From the NCBI GenBank assembly GCA_036426205.1, contig CM071570.1, positions 70,653,426 through 70,717,425 on the forward strand: DNA of 64,000 nucleotides. Direction: 5' to 3'. The number at the start of each line of letters is the position of its first letter. The first letter of the stretch is position 1. Positions 9,876 through 20,163 of this stretch are shown here, in pieces. A model generated the notes under the pieces. The model did not search any database. It saw only the letters and a program-made list of their open reading frames with translations, and was not told the origin of the DNA. This DNA comes from Ascaphus truei (lineage: Eukaryota; Chordata; Amphibia; Anura; Ascaphidae). Both the position numbers and the translations under genes were made by a program.

Positions 9876-10614
9876 TACAAGAAGCCTTCTCCTTTTTATT
9901 TATGAATTTTTATTGATATTACATTTTGTTAAATCAAATTAATTGTTTTCATTAGCCTGTGTTTGTTTGTATTGTATGTTAAGTATTTGTCTAGTGTTTT
10001 GTGTGTTTGTCTGTTGATTGTTATATATTGTATTAGTAGCAGTATACATCATGATTATTCTTTGTGCTTTATTTTACATGTACGTGGTGCCATCTACGGA
10101 AAGTTACAAGCTGGCTTTAGATCTATAAGATCCATCCCCCTACAAGGATTCCATGTGGTCATATTCATCAGTCTATTTGGATATTTATTTGGACTTTAAG
10201 GCGCCGGTTTGTATGTTTCTTCACATGGTGTACTACTATAACAATCAATGGGTACAGGGTGGGTATAGTGGGTCCGGGATGGGTGGTTAGGCCTCCCGGG
10301 TGGGTAAGGGGTCAGGTTGGGTTAACCCCTTAATTACTATAGCGGTTATTAACTGCTAAGGTGATTAAGGGGCTAGGGGCCATTAGATTGTACTTTGCTA
10401 TGTATGCTTTCTGGCAACGGAGGACATGGTCCTGAAGTATGCTGACGAGGACGCCCTTCATATTTATTTATGCTGGCTGGCTAATGTTGTGTTTAATAAT
10501 GGGCAAATAATCTCTGGATAATAATTAGTTTGCCCATTACTGTACTGAATGTGTTTGTAGGGGGGAGGTGTATTTATTGAACTGTAGGCCCTGTCTATTT
10601 TTTGTAAATATAGG
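9876..10614. other. Remaining unique core of the fold-back element
   Basis: This continues the sequence interrupted by the Gmr1-type insertion. It includes a loose dyad around 10320-10375 (AACCCCTTAATT ... GATTAAGGGGCT). I see no gene in it. Confidence 0.5.
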
Positions 10615-11996
10615 AATGGTACTGCAGGCCAGTGGGGACTCATGGGGACAACCCGAGGACCTCTGGACACCACGGGGACCATCTGAGGACCCACGAACAC
10701 TTGCGGGGAAGAACCGGGGGCCCCACATTTCTTTAACATACAGGAATGGTACCGCAGACACCCGTTGGAACAACCTGAGGGCCATCAGACACCACTGGGG
10801 AAAACCCGGGGATCCCCAGACACCCACAGGGACCACCCGTGGACCCCATTGGTGCCCACAGGTATCACCTGGCCCACGGAGCCTAGTGGGGTCCACCCGA
10901 GGGCCCCCAGACACCCGTGGTTACCCCGGGGTGCACTGTGAGGCCTGCGGACACAGATGGGGACAACCCGGGGACCCCCGCTGGCCTGTGGTATTAATCC
11001 TGTGTCTATAAAAATAAATATCGATTTTATGTGGGGGCACAGAGGTGTATTTATTGAAATGTACGCCATGTTTATTTTTTTTCAATATAGGAATTGTACC
11101 GCAGGCCAGCAGGGACCCATGGGGACCACCCGAAGACCCCCGGACGCCCACGGGGACCACCCGAGGACCCCCAGACACCCACAGGGACCACCTGAGGACC
11201 CATGAACAATTGTGAGGAGAACTGGGGACCCCTATGAGGCCCCCAGGGACCCATTGGGACCACCTGAGGGCCCCAAGACCCCCTTGGGAACCACAAGAGG
11301 GCCCCCAGACCCCCGTGGGTACCACTCAGACACCCATGGGGATGACCCAGGCACCCCCAGACACCTGCAGGGACTACCCGTAGATCCCATTGGGGTCTGC
11401 GGGGACCACCTGGAGGCCCACGGAGCCTAGCGTGGACCACTCAAGGGCCCCCAGACACCCGTGGGTACTCCCCAGGGTGCACTGTGGGCCTGTGGACACC
11501 CATCGGGACGACCCAGGGACCCTCACTGACCCATGTTATTAGTCCTGTGTGTAAAAAATTCAAATATGGTTTTATGATGGGTACAGGGGGTGAGTTGTGT
11601 TTTGGTGGTTATTACATATTTTCTTAAATTGTTATTACTAGTGTATTGTAGCCGGGGGTCTCCGGAGCAGAACCTGGTTGATTTGAGGTCCGGGACCCCC
11701 TGCTTCCTGAGATCCAGACCCCGTTATGGTGTGCCGGTAACTCCTATGCATGTAAATGTCTTGCGTCACATGATCGGGACATTTCAATGCATAGGAGATA
11801 CCGGCACCCCATAATAGGGCCTGTATCTCAGGAAGTAGTGGGTCCTCGGACCTGAAATCAATGCGGTTCAGCTCCGGAGACCCCCTGTTACATTACTGTA
11901 ATGTTTAAAATGATATAAAACCCCCATGATCGCCTGTGAGAGGTGCGCAGTTAGAGTGACTGATTCAGCCTATCTCTTACTGTGTGTCTATTACAG
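10615..11996 (-). repeat. Right inverted arm of the fold-back element
   Basis: This is the reverse complement of the left arm. GC-rich minisatellite blocks (about 10620-10975 and 11100-11520) alternate with short AT-rich spacers containing ATATAGGAATTGTACCGCAGG-like strings. The 11640-11890 block matches 2440-2690, and the terminal segment ends in TCTATTACAG at 11987-11996. Confidence 0.75.
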
Positions 11997-12162
11997 AGAG
12001 GCAGACCCTGGTAGGACTCACACAGCAGGGACCCCTGCTGTGTTAATCCCATGTGCTATTATGTCTGTCCAGGCAAAACTTGTGAATATATCTCAACCTA
12101 CACGTGGCACAACGCAAAATGTACTCAGATAAATGTTTGAATAACAGCCGCTGCATCTGTAG

Positions 12163-12269
12163 CTTCAAATGTTGATGTTATAAAAGTAAACATGTGACCA
12201 TATAAACCATGTGTAATATACATGTGTCGGATGTGCATAACTTATCATCTCAAAACTGTATCTCACATG
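12163..12269 (+). repeat. Direct repeat, left copy (about 107 bp)
   Basis: This matches 14341-14455 (CTTCAAATG, AAACATGTGACCATATAAAC, ACATGTGTCGGATGTGCATAA, CATCTCAAAACTGTAT). The right copy has eight extra bases near its end. The pair brackets the Penelope-like remnant, the hammerhead-like motif and the MITE. Confidence 0.8.
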
Positions 12270-12360
12270 CAATGAGTCTAATCCTAAAGGACTCTTATAT
12301 AAGGGCATTGAACATGTTGCAGCTCATTGGAGAGGAGGAAATAGGGTGATAGATTTATCA

Positions 12361-12447
12361 AAACGGGAGACATTCTTGATCCATCGGCAAAAAACGATGC
12401 ACCCAGGGGGTCTTAATATCGATATTGATATTGGGGCTTTTATTTAG
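12361..12447 (+). pseudogene. C-terminal end of a Penelope-like element protein
   Basis: The frame from 12361 to the TAG at 12445-12447 encodes a tail with the pattern KTMHPGGLNIDIDIG. The 'L-T-x-P-x-GLN-x-D' ending is typical of the C-terminus of Penelope-like elements, just after their GIY-YIG endonuclease. Upstream sequence to about 12290 is too decayed to follow. Only the last 28 codons are recognisable. An AT-rich 3' untranslated stretch and a hammerhead-like motif follow, in the order expected for such an element. Confidence 0.6.
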
Positions 12448-13259
12448 ACTTTATTCGGATATCATTTAAGGTGTTTATTATGCATTTTAATTATGTCCAC
12501 TAATTTTGATCTCTTCTCTTCTTTTTTCCATGTCCTTTTTTCACGTCCTCAACATGTTTGTTGATTCATTCATTTATTCATTTACTACAAATGATGCCTA
12601 ATTAACTATTGGAGATGTTTAATTATTATCAATTATATATGTTGCTTTTTGGGGGGATTGAGAATGTTTTGTCCAATCTCATTAAATTCTGACTTGATGA
12701 AAATATTCTAAGTAATATTTTAAGTTTTATTTCCATTTGATCTATCAATTTTATATTCATTTTTGATTCTATTTTTTCATAATAACTTTTTATACAATTT
12801 TTTGTACTATTTTATACATTTTTATACTATTTTATAATGTACATATAATGTACATTTACAAATTTTTAACATTTCAAAATCATTTCTACTTCAACTATTA
12901 TGAACCCACGCATTTACACTTTATCATTCCCGGTTTCCAGTCTACCAGTCTATCTGGTTCTGTTTTTGTATCTATCCAACTCCACAATTCAATATACCAT
13001 ATACTTATTTATTAGCATTGGATTAATGATATTTGGTATTCTCCTCAATTTTTGCTAAAATCATCAATACCAATTATATTTTTTATTATTAATAATTGTT
13101 TTTTGTCCCTAATTAAAGTCCCCAACCTTTTATTAGTATGCCTAAATTATAGGATATATTCATGTTTTTTATTAGTACATTGACATATCAAACGGACAAT
13201 ATATCTTTTTTTTAATAAATAAGGTTTATTTATGCTCTGTATTTTACACACTGGCAAAA
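12448..13259 (+). other. AT-rich probable 3' untranslated region of the Penelope-like remnant
   Basis: Low-GC sequence without ORFs between the protein end and the hammerhead-containing segment. Its assignment to the Penelope-like element rests on order only. Confidence 0.4.
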
Positions 13260-13325
13260 TAACTTTACGACCAATAGGAACAAAGAAAGGGCTATTTAGG
13301 AAGGGTCATCAGATGTAAAAAGTAT

Positions 13326-13366
13326 GACTCCTGATGAAGCCGAACACATGCGAAACGCGTTGAGTC
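13326..13366 (+). ncRNA. Hammerhead ribozyme-like motif HHR-1
   Basis: GACTC (13326-13330) precedes CTGATGA (13331-13337). GAAA (13352-13355) leads into the palindrome ACGCGT (13355-13360), then T and GAGTC (13362-13366), which pairs with the opening GACTC as helix I. ACGCGT would give a minimal helix III with a two-base loop, and cleavage would be expected after the U at 13361. Helix II is weak (GC/GC around CGAACACAT), and one extra A follows the CTGATGA box, unlike the textbook core. Penelope-like elements are known to carry hammerheads with very short helix III. Activity is doubtful. Confidence 0.5.
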
Positions 13367-13780
13367 ACCAGTATTGCCATTTCCTGCTCTGTCGTGCTGA
13401 TGTCCAGTGCTGACCATCCACTGAAATCCACTGCATTCCAACTGCCGGAAGTGACGTAAACGGGAGACCGGAAGCATCACAAGCCGGAGAGACGCCGGAA
13501 CACGGAGCAAGCACCACGAGGGACAGCACAGAGCAGCAGTAATCAGAGATACTGATCACAACTTTAGTCCTATATGCCTTTTGTCACGCTTGTATGTAAG
13601 TGTGATTTTATACTTTATGTTATAAATTTGTGAACATACAGATCATACTATGGTATTTTCCATCTTTTTTTGAGAACATCACAAAACTGATGATTGTCCG
13701 ACCAGACCACCACCATAGGAGTTGACAATATCTACAGTACATATAGGCACCAAACACAGTTTTGGAATTGCTTTATTTCC

Positions 13781-14180
13781 TACTGCACCGACACACTTTA
13801 TTCGAGCAAATACCCGGTATGTACCTGGCAGATACCTGGAATGCGCCGCTCCTCACCTCTGACAAGCCCCGTTGCGTTTGCCTTCCCAGCCTGGGTTCAT
13901 GCCTGGCTGACGGGCGGCTGATCTGTTAAATGATAATGATTAGGATTTAATAGGCTGCAATGCTTCGCGTGTCTACCAGATGGCATAAATTCATGAATTG
14001 TAATGCAGTATATATATATATATACTGTGCAGTATTGCAGCCAGCGGGAATAAAATGCTTCAATCCCTGCCGGAAAATAACTCAATGCACTCGGGCAGAA
14101 AACAGTCACAAACCTCAATACACCCGGGTATACCCGAATTCGTGGGACTAGCCGAGCTCGAATAAAGTGTGTCGCCAGTG
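13781..14180. mobile_element. 400 bp MITE with CACTGGCGACACACTTTATTCGAG-like ends
   Basis: The left end has CTGCACCGACACACTTTATTC followed by CGAGC. The right end, reverse-complemented, reads CACTGGCGACACACTTTATT followed by CGAGC. TATTTC flanks both sides (before 13781 and at 14181-14186) as a possible target duplication, offset by one base on the left. An internal TA-repeat dyad lies at about 14010-14026. The superfamily is not determined; the CACTG start allows EnSpm- or Chapaev-like ends. Confidence 0.65.
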
Positions 14181-14340
14181 TATTTCGGAATTTGAGTGTA
14201 CATCCTAAAGGACCACTTCAAGCTTCTATACCCCCATTATTTAAACTATCTGCACTATTTGTGTTTTTATGTTTTTTACATTTCATATTTGGTGATAATC
14301 TGCACTCCCCAAACTCTGCTGCCATTTATTTATATCATAT

Positions 14341-14455
14341 CTTCAAAATGTGGATGTCATAAAAGCAAACATGTGACCATATAAACTATGTGTAATATAC
14401 ATGTGTCGGATGTGCATAATTTGTCATCTCAAAACTGTATGAAAGTATCTCACAT
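14341..14455 (+). repeat. Direct repeat, right copy
   Basis: Partner of 12163-12269, described there. Confidence 0.8.
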
Positions 14456-16027
14456 ATAAAATATGACACTGAAATTTCATGTCCTAATATTTGTATTGGT
14501 GTGTACATTTGTGCATAATTTTACTTTGTATTTCTTGCTGCTAGTACAAACTAGGAACACATTTATTTTGAATGCATGTCCAATGCAATAGCATAAAAAT
14601 AGCCATCTGCCTAATTCAGATGGAGAGTTAAACTGTGCACTAATATACACAGAGCAAAAGAGACAAGTATCTGAAGTTTTCGTTTACTGTAACAGATGTC
14701 ATTTTTATACAGCACCTTTACTAGCGGCTCCAGATTACGCTCATGGTCTTTAAACTTCTTAAAGGATTTTCCTTAATACTAGAGTCTGCAGGACACTTGT
14801 ACCTTCCTTGGTCAGTAAAATAAACCAGATAAACCCACGTGCATGGAATGCCATTTTGTATATTAATTGATATTCCATTGCATCAGAGAAAGTATAACTA
14901 GTACTAATCCACATATCACTATTCAATCATGTTTGCTATTGTTAAAAAAAAACAAAACATTTAACACGTTTTTAACACTGTCATTTTAATAGTGAGCAAT
15001 TGTTTGAACCAGAGGGAGAAAAATTGCTTGGCAATAAAGAGGTAGCATTTCCCCTAAATATAAGCACTGGAGAACTACATCAATATTTCAAAAACATAAA
15101 GGAGAGTTGAAGCCAGGTGAAATTAAAATCGATAGCCTGCACATTGAGTATATGCAGGTAATGAAACTGGGAGCTATGAGTCAATGTGTTCATTAGTACC
15201 TGGTTATGACTGCAACTGACCTGATGGCAAATATGAAATATCAAAGAGCTTGTCAGCACTCCTGAATGGGACAAAGAAAAGGCGCATTAATGATTAACTC
15301 TGCTAAAAGCCCAGGCTTTTGTATTCCCATGGTGCTTGGACTATCTCGCTGCCATGTGACATGCTCAGGCCATTTTCTAGCAGATTGGGGAAAGCTAGTA
15401 AGCAAACACAGGTGCTCGGAGTCAGCACTGCTGTTAGGGACAACCACAAACAACACCAGCTATGCCTAGCTAAATTAGCTCCTCTGTTTGCCTCCATTTT
15501 TGCTTCCTGGAGATCCTACTTTCTAAGTCTGATGTCTTTCACCCTGATTTTAAACTATTCACAGACAGTGTTAAAAAGAGACACAAGGCAGACTGTTCTT
15601 TGTACCAGAAACATTTGGAGTCCAAATGCAAAGACCAAGTAAACTAATTAAAACTGCTCAGGTCTTTAAGTCAGAAAAGAAAACACATTTATGTTCGTCA
15701 AGTGGATTTATTTAAGCGATCCTCGCCAAACGACGATAGCAATAACTGTGCTATCGAGGAAGGACAATGTGAAAAGAGCAGCTTTTACTCCAGTAGCTCT
15801 GTATTAAATAGAAGAAAATATCATTATTACCCTTTATGAATACCAACAAAAATAATATTTATGCTCAATTGATCCTGTGTTTTGAGGCGAGGGAGAAAGG
15901 AGGAGGGGGAGAGGGGGAGATGAGGAGAGGCGGAGAGAACAAAGTGCCTAAAAAGGCAATCGTGATGCACGGTAATGGATAGGTAATGATAGTCAATATG
16001 ATCAAGGCAGTGTTCAAAGATACCAAC
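14456..16027. other. Unassigned, about 1.6 kb
   Basis: No gene or known repeat recognised. The short ORFs on both strands around 15253-15642 overlap one another and encode nothing I can match. A purine-rich patch lies at 15888-15930. Confidence 0.4.
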
Positions 16028-16525
16028 ACAGGAGAAGAAATAAATAATGTATTCTGTCTAACAAGCAAACATTAAAAAAAAATAGAATGAACTGCACTCA
16101 CCTTGTCTACAATAATTCAGCTGGAGGTGCTATGATCCTGCATCTATACCGCTATATATGTGTACAGCAATACAAAAACCATACTGATCAGCCCTCAAAA
16201 AGTAAATCAAAGAAAATGACTTATGTTTTCCTTTTGGTCTCTCAATTTTCTTCTTAAATGTATCTAATTAATCAGCAATACAGAAAAAATATCAGCACAC
16301 ACAAGGAAAGGAAAAGTTAGCAGACACACTACTATTCTGTATGTATGTGCACAATAGAGCAACGTTTCAAGGCCAAAAGGAAAATGCCAGTTTTTCATTT
16401 CCTTTGATTTACTTTTTGAGTGCTGATCCTGTATGTTTTTTTTTCAACAAGCAAACATTAACATTTGGGCTAATGCTTGCTTGTTGGACAGAATACATTA
16501 TTTCTTTCTACTCCTGTGCTCTGAT
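16028..16525. repeat. 0.5 kb fold-back repeat
   Basis: The left arm contains AGAAATAAATAATGTATTCTG with ACAAGCAAACATTA (about 16032-16073) and TCAAAAAGTAAATCAAAG (about 16193-16215). The right arm carries their reverse complements in mirrored order (about 16400-16440 and 16470-16522). A GCAACGTTTCAAGGCC string at about 16359-16374 reads TTGAAACGTTGC on the minus strand, which recalls the second half of the hammerhead-like motifs elsewhere in the window. I see no clear first box. Confidence 0.6.
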
Positions 16526-16587
16526 AGAGAGAGATTAATAAAACTAAAAACAATAAATAGTTATATTTACAAAACAGAATCCACTTA

Positions 16588-16727
16588 AACACACACACAC
16601 AACACACCACACACACACACACAACACACACACACACAACACACACAACACACCACACACACAAACACACACACCACACACACACAACACACACACACAA
16701 CACACACACACACACCCACACACACAT
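16588..16727. repeat. (CA)n microsatellite, imperfect
   Basis: Runs of ACAC broken by AACAC and CCACAC. An AT-rich run follows at about 16848-16908. The Cys/Val ORFs on the minus strand are artefacts of the repeat. Confidence 0.95.
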
Positions 16728-16909
16728 ATATAATACTTACTCTTTGTGCCGGTTTTTTCTACTGAATACACGCTGTTTTTTGTACTTGAGTGTGCTGTCT
16801 CCTCTTGCCTCATGATTTGGGATCCTGGATCTACTCGGTAAGGAATCTATCTATATATAATTTTTATATATTATATATTATAATATATATATATTATATA
16901 TATATAATA

Positions 16910-17231
16910 CAGGCATACCCCGTTTTAAGGACACTCACTTTAAGTACAACTCGCGAGTAAGTAACATCGCTCAATAGGCAAATGGCAGCTCACGCATGCG
17001 CCTGTCAGCACGTCTGAAAAAGCAATAACCCTGTACCGAAGCTGTGCGCAAGCGGGGAGACTATAGAGCTCGTTACACATGTCTTATTTACATCAGTTAT
17101 GCACGTATATGATGTTGCAGTACAGTACATGATCGATAAGTGGGGAAAAGGTAGTAGTGCTTCACTTAAGTACATTGCTTTACATACATGCTCTGGTCCC
17201 ATTGCTACGTTAATGGCGGGGGTTATGCCTG
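16910..17231. mobile_element. Tigger/pogo-like MITE, copy B
   Basis: It begins CAGGCATACCCCGTTTTAAGG and ends GGGGGTTATGCCTG, with TA on both sides (16908-16909 and 17232-17233). It is 322 bp with the same internal order as copy A at 984-1315. The first bases match the well-known Tigger terminus CAGGCATACC. No transposase is encoded. Confidence 0.82.
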
Positions 17232-17233
17232 TA

Positions 17234-19242
17234 CAGTGTTCGACAAATCAACCAAAAAAAACACCATCGCCCAACAAAAAATCTACTCGCCACCTAGTCC
17301 CACCCCCAACCCCGCCCCTAGTCCCGCCCCCAACCTAGTCCCGTCCCCAACCCGCTTCTTTAAAATAAAAATATATAAAAAAATACATAATAAATCCTAG
17401 TCAGAAAACATTCATTTTTGACATAAATGTATTATTGTATTACATTTATACTACAATTAGGTGGCCTTGTTACGTGTGTGTGTGTTAAATGTCAAGATTA
17501 GAAATAAAAGAAGGTATTAGTATGAATGACAGTTTCCTGAACCTCTTAACCGTGTCGTATGCCCCCGCTTCATAATATCTAAAGCAGCGCAATCCCGCCT
17601 GGGATCTTACCGATCTGCAGTCCCTCAATGTCAAGGTACCCTCAGTTCCCGCAATGTATATAATGGATGGGAAGGTGTTCCATACCTGTCTTCTGGGTTA
17701 GGGGGATTCCGATGTTTCGGTGTGTGAGATTGGTCAGATATGGAAGACAGCGAGTATAGTTATTTCGGTTTGTGGTGTTATAGGGCAAGTAAGATATAGG
17801 GTAAATAAGAGATCCAGAGTGTGGGGGGGGAAGAGAGAGAATGTGGGGGGGGGGAGAGAGATTGAGGAGAGAGTGGGGGAGAGAGAGAGAGATGTGGGGG
17901 GGAGGAGAGGAGAGAGGGGGGGGAGAGAGCAGTGGGGGGGTAGAGAGAGAGAGTGGGTGGGAGGAGAGAGAGAGAGTGGGGGTGGGAGAGAGAGGAAGTG
18001 GGGTGGAGAGAGAGAGTGGGGGGGAGAGGGAGAGGGCAGAGAGGTGGGGAAGAGAGTGTGTGGGGAGGAGAGAGAGGGGGGGGAGTGAGAGTAGGGAGAG
18101 GAGGAGAGAGAGAGGTGGGGGGGAGGGGGAGAGGAGAGAGAGAGTGGGGGGGGAGAGAGAGAGAGTGGGAGAGAGGAGAGCGGAGAGAAAGAGAGAGTGT
18201 GGGGAGGAGAGAGAGAGGGGGAGGGGGTGAGAGAGAGAGTGGTGTGGGGAGAGAGAAAGAGGGTGTGGGGAGAGAGGAGAGAGGTGAGGGAGGAGAGGAG
18301 AGAGGGTGTGGGGGAGAGAGAGTGTGGGGAAGAGAGAGAGAGTGTGGGGGAGAGGAGAGAGAGTGTGGAAGGGGAGAGGTGGGTGACGAGTAGAAGTGTG
18401 GGAGAGAGAGAGTGTGTGGGAGAAGAGAGGTGTGGGGGAGAGAGAGAGAGAGTGGGGGGGAGAGAGAGAGAGTGGAGAGAGGGGGGGGGAGAGAGAGAGA
18501 GGGGGGAGAGGAGAGAGTGTGGGGGAGAGAGAGAGAGTGTGGGGGGAGAAGAGAGAGAGGGTGGGGGAGAGAGAGTGTGGGGAGAGAGAGAGGAGTGTGT
18601 GGGGGAGAGAGGGAGAGAGAGAGAGTGTGGGGGAGAGAGAAGAGAGAGAGTGGGGGGTGAGAGAGAGAGAGAGTGTGGGGGAGAGAGAGAGGGTGTGGGG
18701 AGAAGAGCAGAGTGTGGGGGAGAGAGAGAGAGAGTGAGGGGGAGAGAGAGTGAGGGGGAGAGAGACAGTGTGGGGGGGAGAGCCGGAGAGGAGGGGGACA
18801 CCTCCGTCCCGCGCGGGAAGCCGGGGTAAGCGGGTGCCGGGGAGAGAAGGGGGAACGCCCACGCTACCATCTCCAGGGGGGGGAAGCGGGGAGTAAGGGG
18901 GAACTGGAGGCAGGGAAGGAGCAGAGGGAATGGAGGATTGGAGAATACTTACTCTCGTACTCTCCAACAGATCGCCTGGCAGAAAAAATGGCCGTTCGTT
19001 AGGGGCGGGCTCATATAGAGCCTGGCCGCGCGCCCACAAAGCCTGGGAGCGCGCGCCAATCAACTGGCAGGTAGGGGGACGTTTTTTTTGTTTTGTTTCA
19101 GCGCGAGGGCGGGAAAAATAGCAGCGCGAGCGGGGGAAATTTAAAAAAACAAACACGTGTTCTGCATGGGCCAATATTTACTCGCCCGGCGATTAAATCC
19201 ACCCGCCCCGGGCGTGTAAATGTATAGGATTGTCGAACACTG
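17234..19242. mobile_element. hAT-like non-autonomous DNA transposon with CAGTGTTCGACAA ends
   Basis: The left end is CAGTGTTCGACAA and the right end TTGTCGAACACTG. Subterminal parts also mirror each other (CTACTCGCCACC near the left, GGGCGAGTAAATAT in the complement of the right). CAG...CTG ends suit the hAT superfamily. The expected 8 bp target duplication is not visible: TGCCTGTA on the left, a TA repeat on the right. The interior has a CpG-rich stretch (about 18985-19140) and the long purine tract. No transposase is seen. It starts two bases after the Tigger-like MITE. Confidence 0.65.
17819..18780. repeat. Long (GGGGAGAGAGAGTGT)n-type purine tract
   Basis: About 960 bp consisting almost wholly of G and A on the plus strand, with regular TGT interruptions. 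It forms a large mirror-symmetric purine/pyrimidine tract. The overlapping Leu/Ser/Pro-rich minus-strand ORF (17642-19174) and the Arg/Glu/Gly-rich plus-strand ORFs are repeat artefacts. Confidence 0.95.
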
Positions 19243-19274
<32 letters not shown>

Positions 19275-19344
19275 TATTAACATACTAATTGTGTTTAACA
19301 TTTTGATAGATTGTGCGTAGGCTTATAAAACGATGCGAGAGATG

Positions 19345-19386
19345 TCACCCCCTGATGAAGTCACGTGTTGAAACGCGTAGGGACCC
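19345..19386 (+). ncRNA. Hammerhead ribozyme-like motif HHR-2
   Basis: CTGATGA (19352-19358) is followed by an AGTCACGTGTT helix II region, GAAA (19370-19373), palindrome ACGCGT (19373-19378), A, and GGG (19380-19382), which pairs with CCC (19349-19351). The order matches HHR-1, with the same extra A after the first box. Helix II is imperfect in this copy. The noisy copy at 46066-46108 preserves both boxes. Confidence 0.5.
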
Positions 19387-19666
19387 GGATGGTACAGACG
19401 ATTGATGTCATCACGCTTGTGAATGCCCGTGAGCCTGCGATCAGCTGTATACCGTGCAAACCTTGTATACCGTGAGACTGTCGCTCTCTCATTGCTACAT
19501 GGTAGTTGAGTCAAAACCTTGGAAGTTCGAGAGGCTGTGGTTTTCTGGACTCTATCCTGTCACCAACATCTTGGAGGTTTGATTATCTGGTGTGAAATTC
19601 CTGCAGGCGAGTACTTACCCACAGAAAATCTGTCTCTAAAATGTGCATGTTCTAGCTCCGTTTGTG

Positions 19667-20163
19667 AGTGTGTTACCTCATATCTTATGTATTCTGGCAA
19701 TAAATACTTCACAGATTTATACTATGGGGCACGTACTTCTCTAGTTCTGCTTCTAAAGATTCACGTGGATGCAGGTTATCCTCTGAGAAGCTGCGATTTT
19801 TCCCAAGGAAAGATATATCCTTTTTGGACATTTTTTTCAGCACTGCTGATTCAATTACAATTATTGCATTTATTTATATTGAATAGACACACTCATGATA
19901 ATATCTGTATACTGTCTGATATAATACCCCCGATTTTTTACTGGGTATATATACTATTTGTAATATAGACTTCGTTTTATTCTGGTATTGTATATCTAGT
20001 TAGCGCTGACTATATCTTTCCTTGGGAAAAATCGCAGCTTCTTGGAGGATAACCTGCATCCACATGAATCTATAGAAAAAGAAAAAAGAGAAGCACGTGC
20101 CCCATAGTATAAATCTGTAAAATATTTATTGCCAGAATATAAAAGATATGAGGTAACACACTA
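19667..20163. repeat. Inverted repeat downstream of HHR-2
   Basis: About 150 bp at 19667-19815 (TGTTACCTCATATCTTATGTATTCTGGCAATAAA with GGATGCAGGTTATCCTC) reappears reversed at about 20013-20163, around a spacer of about 200 bp. Together with HHR-2 this makes a unit of about 0.8 kb that resembles the other hammerhead-bearing repeats in the window. Confidence 0.7.

Larger units (their letters stand above)
1887..11996. mobile_element. Large fold-back element with long inverted arms (non-autonomous)
   Basis: The left end reads CTGTAATAGACGCACAGTAAG, and the right end, read on the minus strand, gives CTGTAATAGACACACAGTAAG. The match continues inward through the AGGCTGAATCA and CACTCTAACTGCGC motifs, a shared block around TCCGGAGAC...CCATAACGGGG, and GC-rich minisatellite sequence, giving arms of roughly 1.2-1.4 kb. 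The left arm carries about 440 bp absent from the right arm (about 1995-2440). Removing the nested Gmr1-type insertion (4404-9870) leaves an element of about 4.6 kb. I see no transposase. The 10-mer TTATGTCTGT occurs at 1881-1890 and again at 12059-12068, so the exact right boundary and target duplication are uncertain. The superfamily is undetermined. Confidence 0.72.
1..20146. repeat. Copy 1 (clean) of a ~20 kb duplicated segment
   Basis: The whole stretch recurs in the same order and orientation at 24398-46862. Shared landmarks include the Tigger-like MITEs, the fold-back element, the Gmr1-type retrotransposon, the purine tract and the hammerhead-like motifs. This copy is the cleaner one: its integrase/RT reading frame stays open for 419 codons at 7177-8436, while the second copy is broken there many times. 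Homology begins at the first base of the window, so the duplication may extend leftwards. It ends near an AT-rich stretch at about 20146. Confidence 0.93.

Noticed and set aside
12163..14455. LTR retrotransposon with 107 bp LTRs
   Set aside because: No TG...CA ends, primer site or polypurine tract next to the repeats; kept only as an unexplained direct repeat.
16470..16813. Cys/Val-rich ORFs on the minus strand
   Set aside because: Direct translations of the CA microsatellite.
17642..19174. 510-codon Leu/Ser/Pro-rich ORF on the minus strand
   Set aside because: It is the translation of the GA-rich tract. Similar long frames exist in other registers and strands, and composition is purely repeat-driven.
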